Of a stretch of 45,960 bases of DNA, positions 34,087 to 41,916 are shown piece after piece. Positions within the stretch are counted from its first letter, which is position 1. Each line of letters begins with the position of its first letter. Origin of the DNA: Acidobacteriota bacterium (GTDB lineage: Bacteria; Acidobacteriota; Holophagae; Acanthopleuribacterales; Acanthopleuribacteraceae); contig JASJCB010000064.1 in NCBI GenBank assembly GCA_030066195.1, forward strand, positions 1-45,960, in the 5' to 3' direction. The position numbers and the translations under genes are program-made. The notes below the pieces were generated by a model. It had not been told where the DNA came from. It did not search any database and worked only from the letters and a program-made list of their open reading frames with translations.

Positions 34087-34115
34087 ATGGCCTGCCCGCG
34101 AGGCAGGCCATTTTT
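34087..34115 (+). terminator. Rho-independent terminator after first tRNA-Glu
   Basis: A perfect 10-bp stem ATGGCCTGCC / GGCAGGCCAT with a 5-base loop and a run of T residues. It lies six bases past the first tRNA-Glu, so part of the transcription should stop before the second copy. Confidence 0.85.
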
Positions 34116-34136
34116 CTACGATCGATATCTTCCTAT

Positions 34137-34209
34137 GCCCCCATCGTCTAGAGGCCTAGGACACCGCCCTTTCACGGCGGCGACAGGGGTTCAAATCCCC
34201 TTGGGGGTA
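34137..34209 (+). tRNA. tRNA-Glu (anticodon TTC), second copy, CCA not encoded
   Basis: The 73-base body is identical to the copy at 34005. The bases after the discriminator A are CTT rather than CCA, so the 3' end needs a CCA-adding enzyme. It is bracketed by two terminators; any promoter of its own would have to lie in the 27 bases before it, or it relies on read-through. Confidence 0.95.
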
Positions 34210-34214
34210 CTTTA

Positions 34215-34243
34215 AAGCCCGCCCGTAAAGGGTGGGCTTTTTT
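34215..34243 (+). terminator. Rho-independent terminator after second tRNA-Glu
   Basis: A 10-bp stem AAGCCCGCCC / GGGTGGGCTT (one G-U) with loop GTAAA, then a T-run. It ends the tRNA unit just before the exporter gene. Confidence 0.85.
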
Positions 34244-34259
34244 GATTCAAGGGGCCGAC

Positions 34260-34889
34260 ATGGAAGGGGTCTGGGCTTTCGCCTTATCGGGATTGGTTTT
34301 CGGGCTCAGTTCCGGTGCGGCCCCGGGTCCCCTGCTCACCCTGACCATCTCCGAAACGGTACGTCACGGTCTAGCCGGCGGTTTACGCGTTGCCCTGGCT
34401 CCCATCCTGACCGACGGCCCCCTGATTCTGTTGACGCTTTTCCTGCTCACCCGGCTGGAGGGCATGGATACCACGCTTGGTTTGCTCTCCCTTGTCGGGG
34501 CCGGCTTCCTGTCATGGCTTGCCTGGGAAAGTTTCCGGGTCCAACCGAACGACGGCGATACACCGGAACGGCAGCCTCGCTCCCTGCTTCGCGGCGTGCT
34601 GACCAACCTGCTGAATCCCGCACCTTATATGTTCTGGGTCACGGTCGGTACGCCCACCCTGATCGAGGCGCACCGGGCGAGCTTGACGGCGGCGCTCGCC
34701 TATGTGTCCGCCTTCTTTATCTCGATCGTGCTGTCCAAAGCCGTGGTCGCCTTACTGACCGCCCGCTTTCGCGATTTTCTGCGCAGCCGCATATATTTGT
34801 GGTTGATGCGTTTCCTGGGTCTGACCCTGGCCGCGTTCGCCGTGGTCTTCCTCTATCGGGCGGCGCTTCTACTGGGTCTCTTGTCCTAG
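34260..34889 (+). CDS. LysE/RhtB-family amino-acid exporter
   Basis: 209 aa with about six hydrophobic helices, matching the family's usual size. The start is ATG 34260 with AAGGGG five bases upstream; a TTG six codons earlier overlaps the terminator. Family signature: the N-terminal GLSSGAAPGPLLTLTISETVRHG, corresponding to the LysE PGP motif, and LLNPAPYMFWVTVG in the middle, corresponding to the NP-x-x-xF block. Members export amino acids or related small molecules across the inner membrane; the substrate is not predictable. It is convergent with the patatin gene, the stop codons overlapping by 4 bases. Confidence 0.88.
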   Translation: MEGVWAFALSGLVFGLSSGAAPGPLLTLTISETVRHGLAGGLRVALAPILTDGPLILLTLFLLTRLEGMDTTLGLLSLVGAGFLSWLAWESFRVQPNDGDTPERQPRSLLRGVLTNLLNPAPYMFWVTVGTPTLIEAHRASLTAALAYVSAFFISIVLSKAVVALLTARFRDFLRSRIYLWLMRFLGLTLAAFAVVFLYRAALLLGLLS

Positions 34890-35950
34890 GTTTCTTCCGC
34901 GGGCCCCACGTCCCAGATGGGACGGACGTCAAATGTGACCGGCTTCTCCAAAACTTTGGGTTGCGGCAGCCTGGCCAGCTTGATCAGGAAGCGCTGCCAG
35001 CGGTTCAACTGTTCCGGTTTGGACTCCTCCTCGTCCATCAACTGCTTGATCTGGTCGATACGCTCCCGCGCGTAGGCCTCGCCTATGGACACGGCCTGTT
35101 CCAGCTGGGAAAAGTCGGCCCAGTGCAGGCCCTGCACGGGCGGTCGCCAGATGGCTTGCGCGCGCTCGCATTGAAGCTCGGCCAGCCTGATTTGGGCGGC
35201 CTTGTTGGCCTCGCTCAGCAGCGAGGAGCCGCGGCGCGTATTGATATCGGGCGCCGGATCGTCGGAGACATCCACCGCCAACACCTTGCGCGCGCCGAAC
35301 GCCAACAGCGGATTGACCGGGATGCGGTTCATCCAACCGCCGTCCACATAAATGGTCTTACCCGAGCAGACCGGCGGGAACACACCGGGAATCGCGGCGG
35401 AAGCCATGACGGCCGAGCGCAGGAAACCGGCATCGAAAACAACCTCACGGGTATTGGTGAGGTCCAACCCGGTGGCAAAAAAAGGCATCTTGGTATTTTT
35501 GAAGGTGCGGTTGGGCACCAGGCTCGCGATCTCGTTGAGGTACTCCTCGTAACTGATGATGGCGCCGGTAATGTAAGAGCGGCCCAACATCAGGCCCTCG
35601 CTCAAGCGTTGGCGCAGGGTCGTCTTCTTTCCCTTGCTGTCGTCCTTCTGCCTACGCACCTTGCGCAGGTAGGCAAAGCGCACATGTACGAAGTGACTGC
35701 TGTTGATGTGATTGCGGAAGTCGCGAATCACCGCATCGGAATCGGGATGCAGGGCATAACAGGCGCCCACGATGGAGCCCATACTGGTGCCGCAAATGCC
35801 GGCGATGGGAATCTTCTCCTCCTCCAGCACCTTGAGAATGCCCAAATGAGCCAGGCCGCGGGCGGCCCCGCCTCCCAAGGCAATGAAGAGGCCGTTATGC
35901 CCGGCCAGCCGTAAATTGGTCTTGTCGTGTGTTGAGCTGTTTGGCGGCAT
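34886..35950 (-). CDS. Patatin-like phospholipase / RssA-type serine hydrolase
   Basis: 354 aa, no signal peptide. Patatin-family lipid acyl hydrolase with a Ser-Asp dyad: oxyanion loop GGGAARG (26-32), nucleophile Ser56 in GTSMGS, catalytic Asp203 in YVDGGWMNRIPV. The architecture is like bacterial RssA/NTE-type proteins but without a cyclic-nucleotide domain. The C-terminal third is charged and helical. The start ATG 35950 lies inside the preceding gene, overlapping it by 56 bases, so translation is probably coupled. It is the last gene of a minus-strand set with the TPR and zinc-ribbon proteins, and may act on membrane lipids together with that membrane protein. The substrate is unknown. 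Confidence 0.92.
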   Translation of the reverse strand: MPPNSSTHDKTNLRLAGHNGLFIALGGGAARGLAHLGILKVLEEEKIPIAGICGTSMGSIVGACYALHPDSDAVIRDFRNHINSSHFVHVRFAYLRKVRRQKDDSKGKKTTLRQRLSEGLMLGRSYITGAIISYEEYLNEIASLVPNRTFKNTKMPFFATGLDLTNTREVVFDAGFLRSAVMASAAIPGVFPPVCSGKTIYVDGGWMNRIPVNPLLAFGARKVLAVDVSDDPAPDINTRRGSSLLSEANKAAQIRLAELQCERAQAIWRPPVQGLHWADFSQLEQAVSIGEAYARERIDQIKQLMDEEESKPEQLNRWQRFLIKLARLPQPKVLEKPVTFDVRPIWDVGPAEET

Positions 35951-36434
35951 CGCAGTTTCTCAATCCGATCATAATAATTACCAGAATGATCAGCAGGCCC
36001 AAGATCAGGGGGAAATTATAAGGCGACCGGCGTTCCGGTTTGGAGGTCGATTGGGTCAGTTCCCGGGAGAAGCGGTTGAACGCGTTCTGGAAACACAAGG
36101 GACAATAAATGCGGTTGCCGTAGCGTTCCACCAGTTCCGTGCCCAGGTCGGGAGATACAAAACGTGAATACTTCTCGAAAGTTCGTATATGTCTTTCACA
36201 GACAGGGTCGTCGCAAGCAAAACAGTTGAAATCACTGAAGGCGCAGTCCGGGCATTCCGTGTTGGGATTCCTGGTATCCGCCGGCGGCGGGCCCTCCGGC
36301 GGGACCGAGATGGGTTGCTTGATCTCCGCATGGCAGGCGGGGCAGTTATAAATGCGGAACAGGTGAGACAGGCCCGGAACATGTCGCACTTGAGTGGGTG
36401 TTTCGCAAAAAGGGCAGTCAGGTATTGTATCCAT
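35895..36434 (-). CDS. Zinc-ribbon protein with C-terminal membrane anchor
   Basis: 179 aa, unrecognised as a named family. It has four CxxC pairs: Cys7/10, Cys31/34, Cys61/64 and Cys71/74, plus Cys79-x-x-His82 and Cys111/114, enough for about three zinc sites. Residues 141-158 (FPLILGLLIILVIIMIGL) form one membrane helix, followed by a short tail, so the zinc domains are probably cytoplasmic and tail-anchored. The ribosome binding site is weak. The gene begins 16 bases after the TPR gene ends and overlaps the patatin gene, so the three form an operon. It probably acts as an adaptor or scaffold. Confidence 0.8.
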   Translation of the reverse strand: MDTIPDCPFCETPTQVRHVPGLSHLFRIYNCPACHAEIKQPISVPPEGPPPADTRNPNTECPDCAFSDFNCFACDDPVCERHIRTFEKYSRFVSPDLGTELVERYGNRIYCPLCFQNAFNRFSRELTQSTSKPERRSPYNFPLILGLLIILVIIMIGLRNCDAAKQLNTRQDQFTAGRA

Positions 36435-36450
36435 CGGCGGCGCCCGCTCC

Positions 36451-37983
36451 TCAAAAAGATCGGGCCAGGTTCTCGATTTCCTGTTGATTCATGCCCAATT
36501 GAATCAGGTGGGTGGTGGCGGCATCGGTGGACTTGTTGCCTTGCACGCAAATGCGCAGGCGTTCCTTCCAGGCTTCCAGCGCCTTCTTGCGATAGGTCTC
36601 TGATTGCTCGGGATACATCTCCATCTTGCGCTCGTAGAGATAACCCAGGTTATTGGCCGCGGCCGCGTTGGTATCATCCAACTCCAAGGCCCGCACATAG
36701 GCTTCCTCGGCATCGTCCAATTCGCCGCAGCATTCGTGGGCAATACCCAGATTGTTGCAAATCTCGGAATGATCGGGGTCGCACTCGTAGGCCTTCTTGG
36801 CCTGGAGGAGTTGGTTTTCGTGGTCCTCGCGTCCCTGATAGATCTTGGCCAGACCCAAGTTGGCCTGAGCCTCGAGGGGATCGACCTCCAAAGCCTTGGT
36901 GAAGTGCGCCTCGGCCTCTGTCTCGTTGTGGTTGTTCAATTCAAGGAAGCCCAGTTCCACCCAGGATTCCGACAATTGCGGGTCCAGTTCCAAAGAACGG
37001 CGGAACCGTTTCCTGGCCACTTCAAGGTGTTGTTGCTGTACCGCCAACTGGCCCAGGTTGAAATAAGCCAGGCTGAGTTCCGGCTCCAACTCGACGGCTG
37101 TTTGCAGGTGCTCCATGGCCCGGGAGGGCCGCTCTTCTTTAATCTGGATGTAGCCCAGGGCGTTGTGCACCTCGGCCTCGATCCGGCGCTCGGGCTTCAG
37201 CAGCAGCAACTTCTCCAACTCGGCGGCGGCCAGGCTGTACTGACCCATATCCATATAGGCTTCCGCGGGAATGAAGAGATTGCCGGGATCCTGGGGATTG
37301 ATGAAGGTAGCCATGCCGAAATAACGCAGGGCCTGGGTGAAGTGCCCGCGTTCGATATAGATACTGCCCAGCGAGTGGCAGGCCCAGACGAAATTGGGCT
37401 CCAGTTGAAGGGCAAAGCGAAAACTGTTGACGGCCTGTTCGATCTTGCCCAAATCTTGCAGACAAAGACCCTTCAGGCGCACCATGCGTGCCGCGGGTCC
37501 GGGTCGATCGATGGCCTTGTCGCAATAGACGATACATTGTTCCATGTCCTGGCGGGTGTATTCCAACTGGGCTAGGATTTCAAAGGTCTGCCGGTCCAGA
37601 TCTCGCTCGCCGTATTCGTCCAACAGAGCCATCAGGATATCCTCGGCTTCCTCATCCTGTTCCATGTAGTAATGTGTTAAGGCCAGGTTGCGTAGAATCC
37701 CCCGATCCTTGGGGTCGTTTTCCAACAACTCCTGTAATTCATTGAGTATTTCCTCGAGAATGTGGGCGGTATCCAAGCTGCTGGCAATAATCAGTTCGTA
37801 GTAGAGTCCGGCATGTGCGGGACTGCGTGTGAGGCCCTGACGAGCAACCCCGGCCGCTTCCCCGTGGTAAGAGCGGATATTGAGTCCGTAGCAGAGCTCG
37901 GCCGTGAGGTCCACATTATCGGGTTCGGCCCGATGTTTGTTGAAAAGATCTCTCATGGCATCATCATATTGGGAGACATCCAT
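36451..37983 (-). CDS. Tetratricopeptide-repeat protein, 510 aa
   Basis: Soluble protein made almost entirely of TPR helices; at least nine 34-residue units can be picked out, for example AWACHSLGSIYIERGHF-like and AYFNLGQLAVQQQHL, with the typical W/L-G-Y-A-F-P spacing. No signal peptide. ATG 37983 has AAGGGG a little upstream. TPR proteins assemble complexes; the partner is unknown, but the tight coupling to the zinc-ribbon membrane protein and patatin downstream suggests they work together. The gene is transcribed from the region around 38000-38490, divergent from the receiver protein. Confidence 0.9.
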   Translation of the reverse strand: MDVSQYDDAMRDLFNKHRAEPDNVDLTAELCYGLNIRSYHGEAAGVARQGLTRSPAHAGLYYELIIASSLDTAHILEEILNELQELLENDPKDRGILRNLALTHYYMEQDEEAEDILMALLDEYGERDLDRQTFEILAQLEYTRQDMEQCIVYCDKAIDRPGPAARMVRLKGLCLQDLGKIEQAVNSFRFALQLEPNFVWACHSLGSIYIERGHFTQALRYFGMATFINPQDPGNLFIPAEAYMDMGQYSLAAAELEKLLLLKPERRIEAEVHNALGYIQIKEERPSRAMEHLQTAVELEPELSLAYFNLGQLAVQQQHLEVARKRFRRSLELDPQLSESWVELGFLELNNHNETEAEAHFTKALEVDPLEAQANLGLAKIYQGREDHENQLLQAKKAYECDPDHSEICNNLGIAHECCGELDDAEEAYVRALELDDTNAAAANNLGYLYERKMEMYPEQSETYRKKALEAWKERLRICVQGNKSTDAATTHLIQLGMNQQEIENLARSF

Positions 37984-38491
37984 CCCTTACACCCCTTTTT
38001 ACCCTTCCGTTCCATGGTTTAAAATGCTTCCGTGCTCATTGTACCATCAGCCGGCCCGTCGACCAAGTAGAGGTATCTCCCTTGATCTCCCTCGGGTATC
38101 CGACCTTGCAGAAAACTGCCCGCCCCTGAGTGCAACGTGAGATTTATGTACCCTAGTATGGTGATTTTGATCATTCTCATCCACTTTAAGAGTCGAAATA
38201 CTATGTCTTACACATAGCACCATTCCCAATTTTTCCATCTCCTATCCAAGCCGTCGGGCGGTAATAAAAAAAACGATGCGGTGCGGTGCGCATAAAGGGC
38301 GTGATCGGGGGTGTCGAAAAGGCCGGGGGTGTTCTGAAAAAAGGGTTTGCGCCCCTAAAGCCGCGGCTTGCTTTATCCTAAAACTAGGACTAATAATACT
38401 TGATTCGAATTGAATTTTGCGTTTATGATGGTACTAATCATGGGCATGTGTGACATAAGTATGAAATGATGTCCGAGGTGAGGAGCAAGAA
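37984..38491. other. Divergent intergenic region (TPR operon / receiver protein)
   Basis: No gene is supported. A small hairpin CTATGT-CTTAC-ACATAG (38201-38217) is flanked by ATGGTG (38158-38163) and CACCAT (38218-38223). A palindrome AAGCCGCGGCTT lies near 38359. Either could be an operator but there is no firm support. The downstream gene has GAGGAG six bases before its ATG. Confidence 0.35.
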
Positions 38492-40420
38492 ATGATGAAT
38501 AAGGTATTGCTTGCTGATGATAGCGCAACTATCCAGAAACTGGTAGAGATGGCGCTCAGTGATTCCGATTTTGAATTGCTCGCGGTATCGGACGGCAAGC
38601 AAGCGGTAGATAAACTCGCTGAATTCCAACCCGACATCATCCTGGCCGACGCCATCATGCCCGCCCTCAATGGCTATGAAGTGTGTGAGCATGTCAAGTC
38701 TTCCGCGTTTCAGCACATCCCGGTCATCTTGCTGACCGGCCGCTTCCAACCTTACGACAAGGAACTGGCGGACAAGGTCGGCGTGGACGAGAAAATCGTC
38801 AAACCCTTCTCACAGGAACAACTGGTCTCGGTCATGCGCCGTCTTATCGATCAGGCAAGATCCACCGCCCCGGCGCCTCAGCCGGAACCCGAACCGGATG
38901 ACGCGGCCGGCTTTTTCGATGAAGGCGCTACCATCCAAGCCAGTCCCGAGGAATTACGCGCAAGCCTGCAAGGTGCTCAGGCGGACCAGGTGGCCGCCCG
39001 GGCAGAAGTCCCCGACATCGGTGATTTCGCGTTGGACGAGGCCGACACCGACGAGCCCATGGAATTACACACCGAAGACCTGGAAGAACTGGAAGACGAG
39101 GAGTTGATTGAAACCACCGACGTCGACCATGCCACATTGCAAGACGACGAGTTGGAGGGCCTGGACGACGATGACCTGGATCTTTCCGATGCCGAAATGG
39201 CATCGCCCGACCAGATGGCGGAAACCCTGGATTTGCAAGACGTACACCAAATAGAAGCCAACATCACGCCGGACCTCGCGATCGATGAAGACACGGCCGA
39301 CCTGGAAGCCGACGAATTGCAATTGGGCGAAGCCGAAGAACTGGGCGAGGACGATGAACTGCTCACCTCCGGTTTGGAGTTGGACGATTCACTGGACCTG
39401 TCCGATGATTCCCTGGATATGAGTGACGACTCCCTGGAAATGTCCGATGATTCACTGGATTTGAGCGATGACTCATTGGAAGAACTGGGCGATGAAGATT
39501 TTGCCACCTTGGATGATGAAGACACCCGCCCCGTTACCCCCGATCCCGAGGAAGACACCCAACCGGTGCTCGGTGACGACACCCAGCCCTCGCTCGAGGT
39601 GCCCGGCCCGATAGATCACCATGATGAACTGGTCCTGGACGATCATGCCGACACGACTTCGCTCGACGAGGAACCGGAACTTGACCTCGCCACCCTGCCC
39701 GGCAACGAATCGATTCCCGAACTTGGGGTGGATGAGCCCATGGAACTGCCGTCGCTGGAAACGGAAGAACCCGAACCCATCCACAGCGAGGCCGACACGG
39801 TCCAACTGAACCAGGAACAAATCGAGGGGTTCCGCGAGGTAAGCGAATCCGAAACGCTGAGCGAAGACGACTTCGACCTGGATCTGGGCGAGGAAGACAC
39901 GGCCGCTACCGATTTTAATGTCGAAGAAGTCGACGAACCCCTGCTGCCCGAGGTCTCGGAGACAATCGAGCCGGAAGCGATCTCCCCGGAACCGGAGCCC
40001 GAACCGATTGCGTTGGAGCCGGCACTCGAACCGATCGCCGCGGAACCCGAAACCGGTTTCGCCATGCCCGATGTGGATGAGCCCATCCTGGAAGAAATCG
40101 GCGAAGATGAACCGGAGCCCCTGGTTTTAGAAAGCGACGACATGGACGTGCTGGAAGTTGAGGAAGACGAACCTGCCGCAAGCGGCGCAACCCCCGTCGC
40201 TCCCCCGTTGCACGAGGCGGTGGCAACCGCGGCCGGCGGTCCCCTCTCCCTGTCCGATGAACAGATGGACCAACTGGCCGAGAAGGTTGCCGCCAATTTG
40301 GTCAAGTCCGTCGGCTCCGATTACGTGCGCGAGGTCATCTGGCAGGTGGTTCCCGAACTGGCCGAGGCGATGATCAAGAAGCGTATCTATCAGCTGGAAC
40401 GTTCCGTGGAAGATAACTAG
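38492..40420 (+). CDS. Receiver protein with long acidic disordered region and conserved C-terminal helix
   Basis: 642 aa in three parts. Residues 1-120 are a complete receiver: LLADDS pocket, phospho-acceptor Asp53 in ILADAIMP, switch Thr in LLTGRF, Lys in VKPF. Residues about 125-585 are extremely Asp/Glu/Leu-rich with EPEP runs and a five-fold heptad repeat, probably disordered. The last about 60 residues form amphipathic helices (DQLAEKVAANLVKSV, then VREVIWQVVPELAEAMIKKR). A receiver plus acidic linker plus a C-terminal helical patch recalls polarity or scaffold response regulators such as Myxococcus RomR, and the tail has a superficial likeness to the PopZ C-terminus; neither is proven. 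No DNA-binding or enzymatic output. The next genes are an outer-membrane barrel and a CheZ-like phosphatase. Confidence 0.9.
   Translation: MMNKVLLADDSATIQKLVEMALSDSDFELLAVSDGKQAVDKLAEFQPDIILADAIMPALNGYEVCEHVKSSAFQHIPVILLTGRFQPYDKELADKVGVDEKIVKPFSQEQLVSVMRRLIDQARSTAPAPQPEPEPDDAAGFFDEGATIQASPEELRASLQGAQADQVAARAEVPDIGDFALDEADTDEPMELHTEDLEELEDEELIETTDVDHATLQDDELEGLDDDDLDLSDAEMASPDQMAETLDLQDVHQIEANITPDLAIDEDTADLEADELQLGEAEELGEDDELLTSGLELDDSLDLSDDSLDMSDDSLEMSDDSLDLSDDSLEELGDEDFATLDDEDTRPVTPDPEEDTQPVLGDDTQPSLEVPGPIDHHDELVLDDHADTTSLDEEPELDLATLPGNESIPELGVDEPMELPSLETEEPEPIHSEADTVQLNQEQIEGFREVSESETLSEDDFDLDLGEEDTAATDFNVEEVDEPLLPEVSETIEPEAISPEPEPEPIALEPALEPIAAEPETGFAMPDVDEPILEEIGEDEPEPLVLESDDMDVLEVEEDEPAASGATPVAPPLHEAVATAAGGPLSLSDEQMDQLAEKVAANLVKSVGSDYVREVIWQVVPELAEAMIKKRIYQLERSVEDN
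39380..39484 (+). repeat. Five tandem 21-bp units inside the receiver protein gene
   Basis: Encodes five heptads of the form S/L-D-D-S-L-D/E-L/M, in frame. The units differ at synonymous positions (TCC/AGT/AGC, GAT/GAC), so the peptide repeat is conserved more strictly than the DNA. Confidence 0.85.
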
Positions 40421-40450
40421 ACCATTCAAACGTTGAAATCGAGGTCCGTT

Positions 40451-41257
40451 TTGTTCAGGTATGCATCTATCATTCTCTGCCTTTTCGCTCTGCACGCGCC
40501 TTCCATGGACGACACCCTGGGTCGCGGGCGACAACGTGTCACCTTTCATTTCGGCTTTTTGGAAGGCGACACCTATTTCGATTACTTGGAAGAAGAGATC
40601 CCCGTGGACTTGGGCGGCGGTTTGTTGGACTATGAAACCGACTCCATCATTGCCGAATACCTGATGGGGTGGACCGACGACATGACCGTGGTCTTTCGCA
40701 CCCAACACCTCAGCCGTTCACTGACCGCCGGGGACAGTCTTTCCAACAGCGGTATTTCCGGTTACTACCTGGGCCTGCGCCAGCGGCTCAACCGACGCGG
40801 CGGTACCGTTCGCTTTTTGGCAGAGACCGGCCTGCTGGTTAACGAAAAGGGCGACGATCTGCTGCCGCTGTCCACCAGCGGCACCGACTTCTTTGCTATC
40901 GCCTCCTACAACCAGGTCTTTCCCCGGGGCGGCGCTGTGGAGATGGACATCGGTTATCGCCTGCGCGGCGGCGGAGCCGCCGACGAAATGTTCGTGGATG
41001 CGGCTCTGCGCTTCAAAATGCGCCGCATCCTGGACGGAAAGCTCTTCTACCACACATTGGAAAGTCTCGAAGATGAAAAGGTGATCTACAGTTTCCTGGA
41101 GTATCCCAATGAGCGCGGCGAACAGCGCTTCGGACTGGAGCTAAGCCGTCGCCTTGGCAAGCGTTGGAATGTGGGCCTCGGCTATGAGTCCGTCTTCGGT
41201 GGTCGCAATACCTACAAAACTTCCGGTATGAGGCTTTCAATATCCTGGTGGATGTAA
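40451..41257 (+). CDS. Putative outer-membrane beta-barrel protein
   Basis: 268 aa. The preferred start is TTG 40451, with GAGG seven bases upstream, giving a signal peptide (MFRYASIILCLFALHAPS). A TTG six codons earlier has no ribosome binding site. The mature part alternates hydrophobic and polar residues in strands such as TVVFRTQHLSRSL, GYYLGLRQRLNRRGG and RFGLELSRRLGKRWNVGLG, and ends in MRLSISWWM, typical of small transmembrane beta-barrels. No named family. It lies 30 bases after the receiver gene and is probably co-transcribed. Confidence 0.75.
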   Translation: MFRYASIILCLFALHAPSMDDTLGRGRQRVTFHFGFLEGDTYFDYLEEEIPVDLGGGLLDYETDSIIAEYLMGWTDDMTVVFRTQHLSRSLTAGDSLSNSGISGYYLGLRQRLNRRGGTVRFLAETGLLVNEKGDDLLPLSTSGTDFFAIASYNQVFPRGGAVEMDIGYRLRGGGAADEMFVDAALRFKMRRILDGKLFYHTLESLEDEKVIYSFLEYPNERGEQRFGLELSRRLGKRWNVGLGYESVFGGRNTYKTSGMRLSISWWM

Positions 41258-41261
41258 TTTG

Positions 41262-41275
41262 AGCAAAGCTTTGCT
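41262..41275. promoter_or_regulatory. 14-bp perfect palindrome
   Basis: AGCAAAGCTTTGCT lies just after the barrel gene and upstream of the CheZ-like gene. With no loop and no T-run it is not a good terminator. It could be a binding site for a dimeric regulator, which is speculative. Confidence 0.3.
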
Positions 41276-41334
41276 TAACATTGTTTCACAAGAATTTTCC
41301 CTACTTCCGATCAAGTGTACCCCCAAAAATCCGA

Positions 41335-41340
41335 TATAAT
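41335..41340 (+). promoter_or_regulatory. Perfect -10 hexamer upstream of the CheZ-like gene
   Basis: TATAAT lies 40 bases before the ATG at 41380. No good -35 is found at 16-18 bases, so an activator may be needed, or the match may be chance. Confidence 0.35.
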
Positions 41341-41379
41341 TGCTTAAGGCACATCGTGCCGTACCCCTAGGAGATGGTC

Positions 41380-41895
41380 ATGGCTGATAAAAGTAAAGAT
41401 CCCGATGAAGCCAAAACCATACCGGATCAACTCTACAAGATCGCCGAAGAATCTGAAGGCGGCGCCTCGCGGGTCATGGACCAGGTCGAGATTTGTATCA
41501 ATAACTTTGAGGAAATCAAGAATATCGCCAGTGAAATGATGGAGAAGGCCGCTCATTCACGAGACGGCAGCATGGACATGGATACCCTCATCGAAGAGTT
41601 CATGGAGAAAGCCGAGGATCTTCTCAATTACTCCGACAACGGCTTGGAGAACCTCGAAGGGATCATGGATCTGTACCAGTACCAGGATATCATCAGGCAG
41701 AAGTTGGAGAAGGTAGGACACCAGCTCATCGATGTCAGCGAATACATTCGTCAAAAGCTGGTTCCGGATGTTTCCAGCCTGGCTCATATCCCCCCGTCAG
41801 GTAAGGACATCCTGGATCGCGATCCCGATTTAATCGATTCGAAGACGGACGACGTGGAAAACATCATCGCCCAGTTCCTCAAGAACCGCGCGTAA
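41380..41895 (+). CDS. CheZ-like phosphatase
   Basis: 171 aa from ATG 41380, six bases after TAGGAG; the ATG at 41374 abuts that site and is less likely. All-helical and acidic, without signal peptide. The core LYQYQDIIRQKLEKVGHQL contains Asp103 and Gln107 with the DxxxQ spacing of CheZ (Asp143/Gln147 of the E. coli enzyme), which hydrolyses phospho-aspartate on CheY. The long helices before it (about 20-95) fit the CheZ hairpin. The C-terminal DDVENIIAQFLKNR could be the amphipathic CheY-docking helix. No che genes are nearby; the closest receiver is the acidic-tail protein two genes upstream, a possible substrate. Assigned on motif and layout only. Confidence 0.7.
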   Translation: MADKSKDPDEAKTIPDQLYKIAEESEGGASRVMDQVEICINNFEEIKNIASEMMEKAAHSRDGSMDMDTLIEEFMEKAEDLLNYSDNGLENLEGIMDLYQYQDIIRQKLEKVGHQLIDVSEYIRQKLVPDVSSLAHIPPSGKDILDRDPDLIDSKTDDVENIIAQFLKNRA

Positions 41896-41916
41896 TAAAG
41901 CAAGCTGTCGGGGGCG

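Noticed and set aside
34005..34209. Repeated 73-base sequence considered as a CRISPR or attachment-site duplication
   Set aside because: The repeats are complete tRNA-Glu genes with terminators, and no integrase, cas gene or spacer array is near.
38158..38223. Nested inverted repeats ATGGTG/CACCAT and CTATGT/ACATAG
   Set aside because: Short arms with a long outer loop; expected by chance in an AT-richer spacer, and no riboswitch or terminator features.
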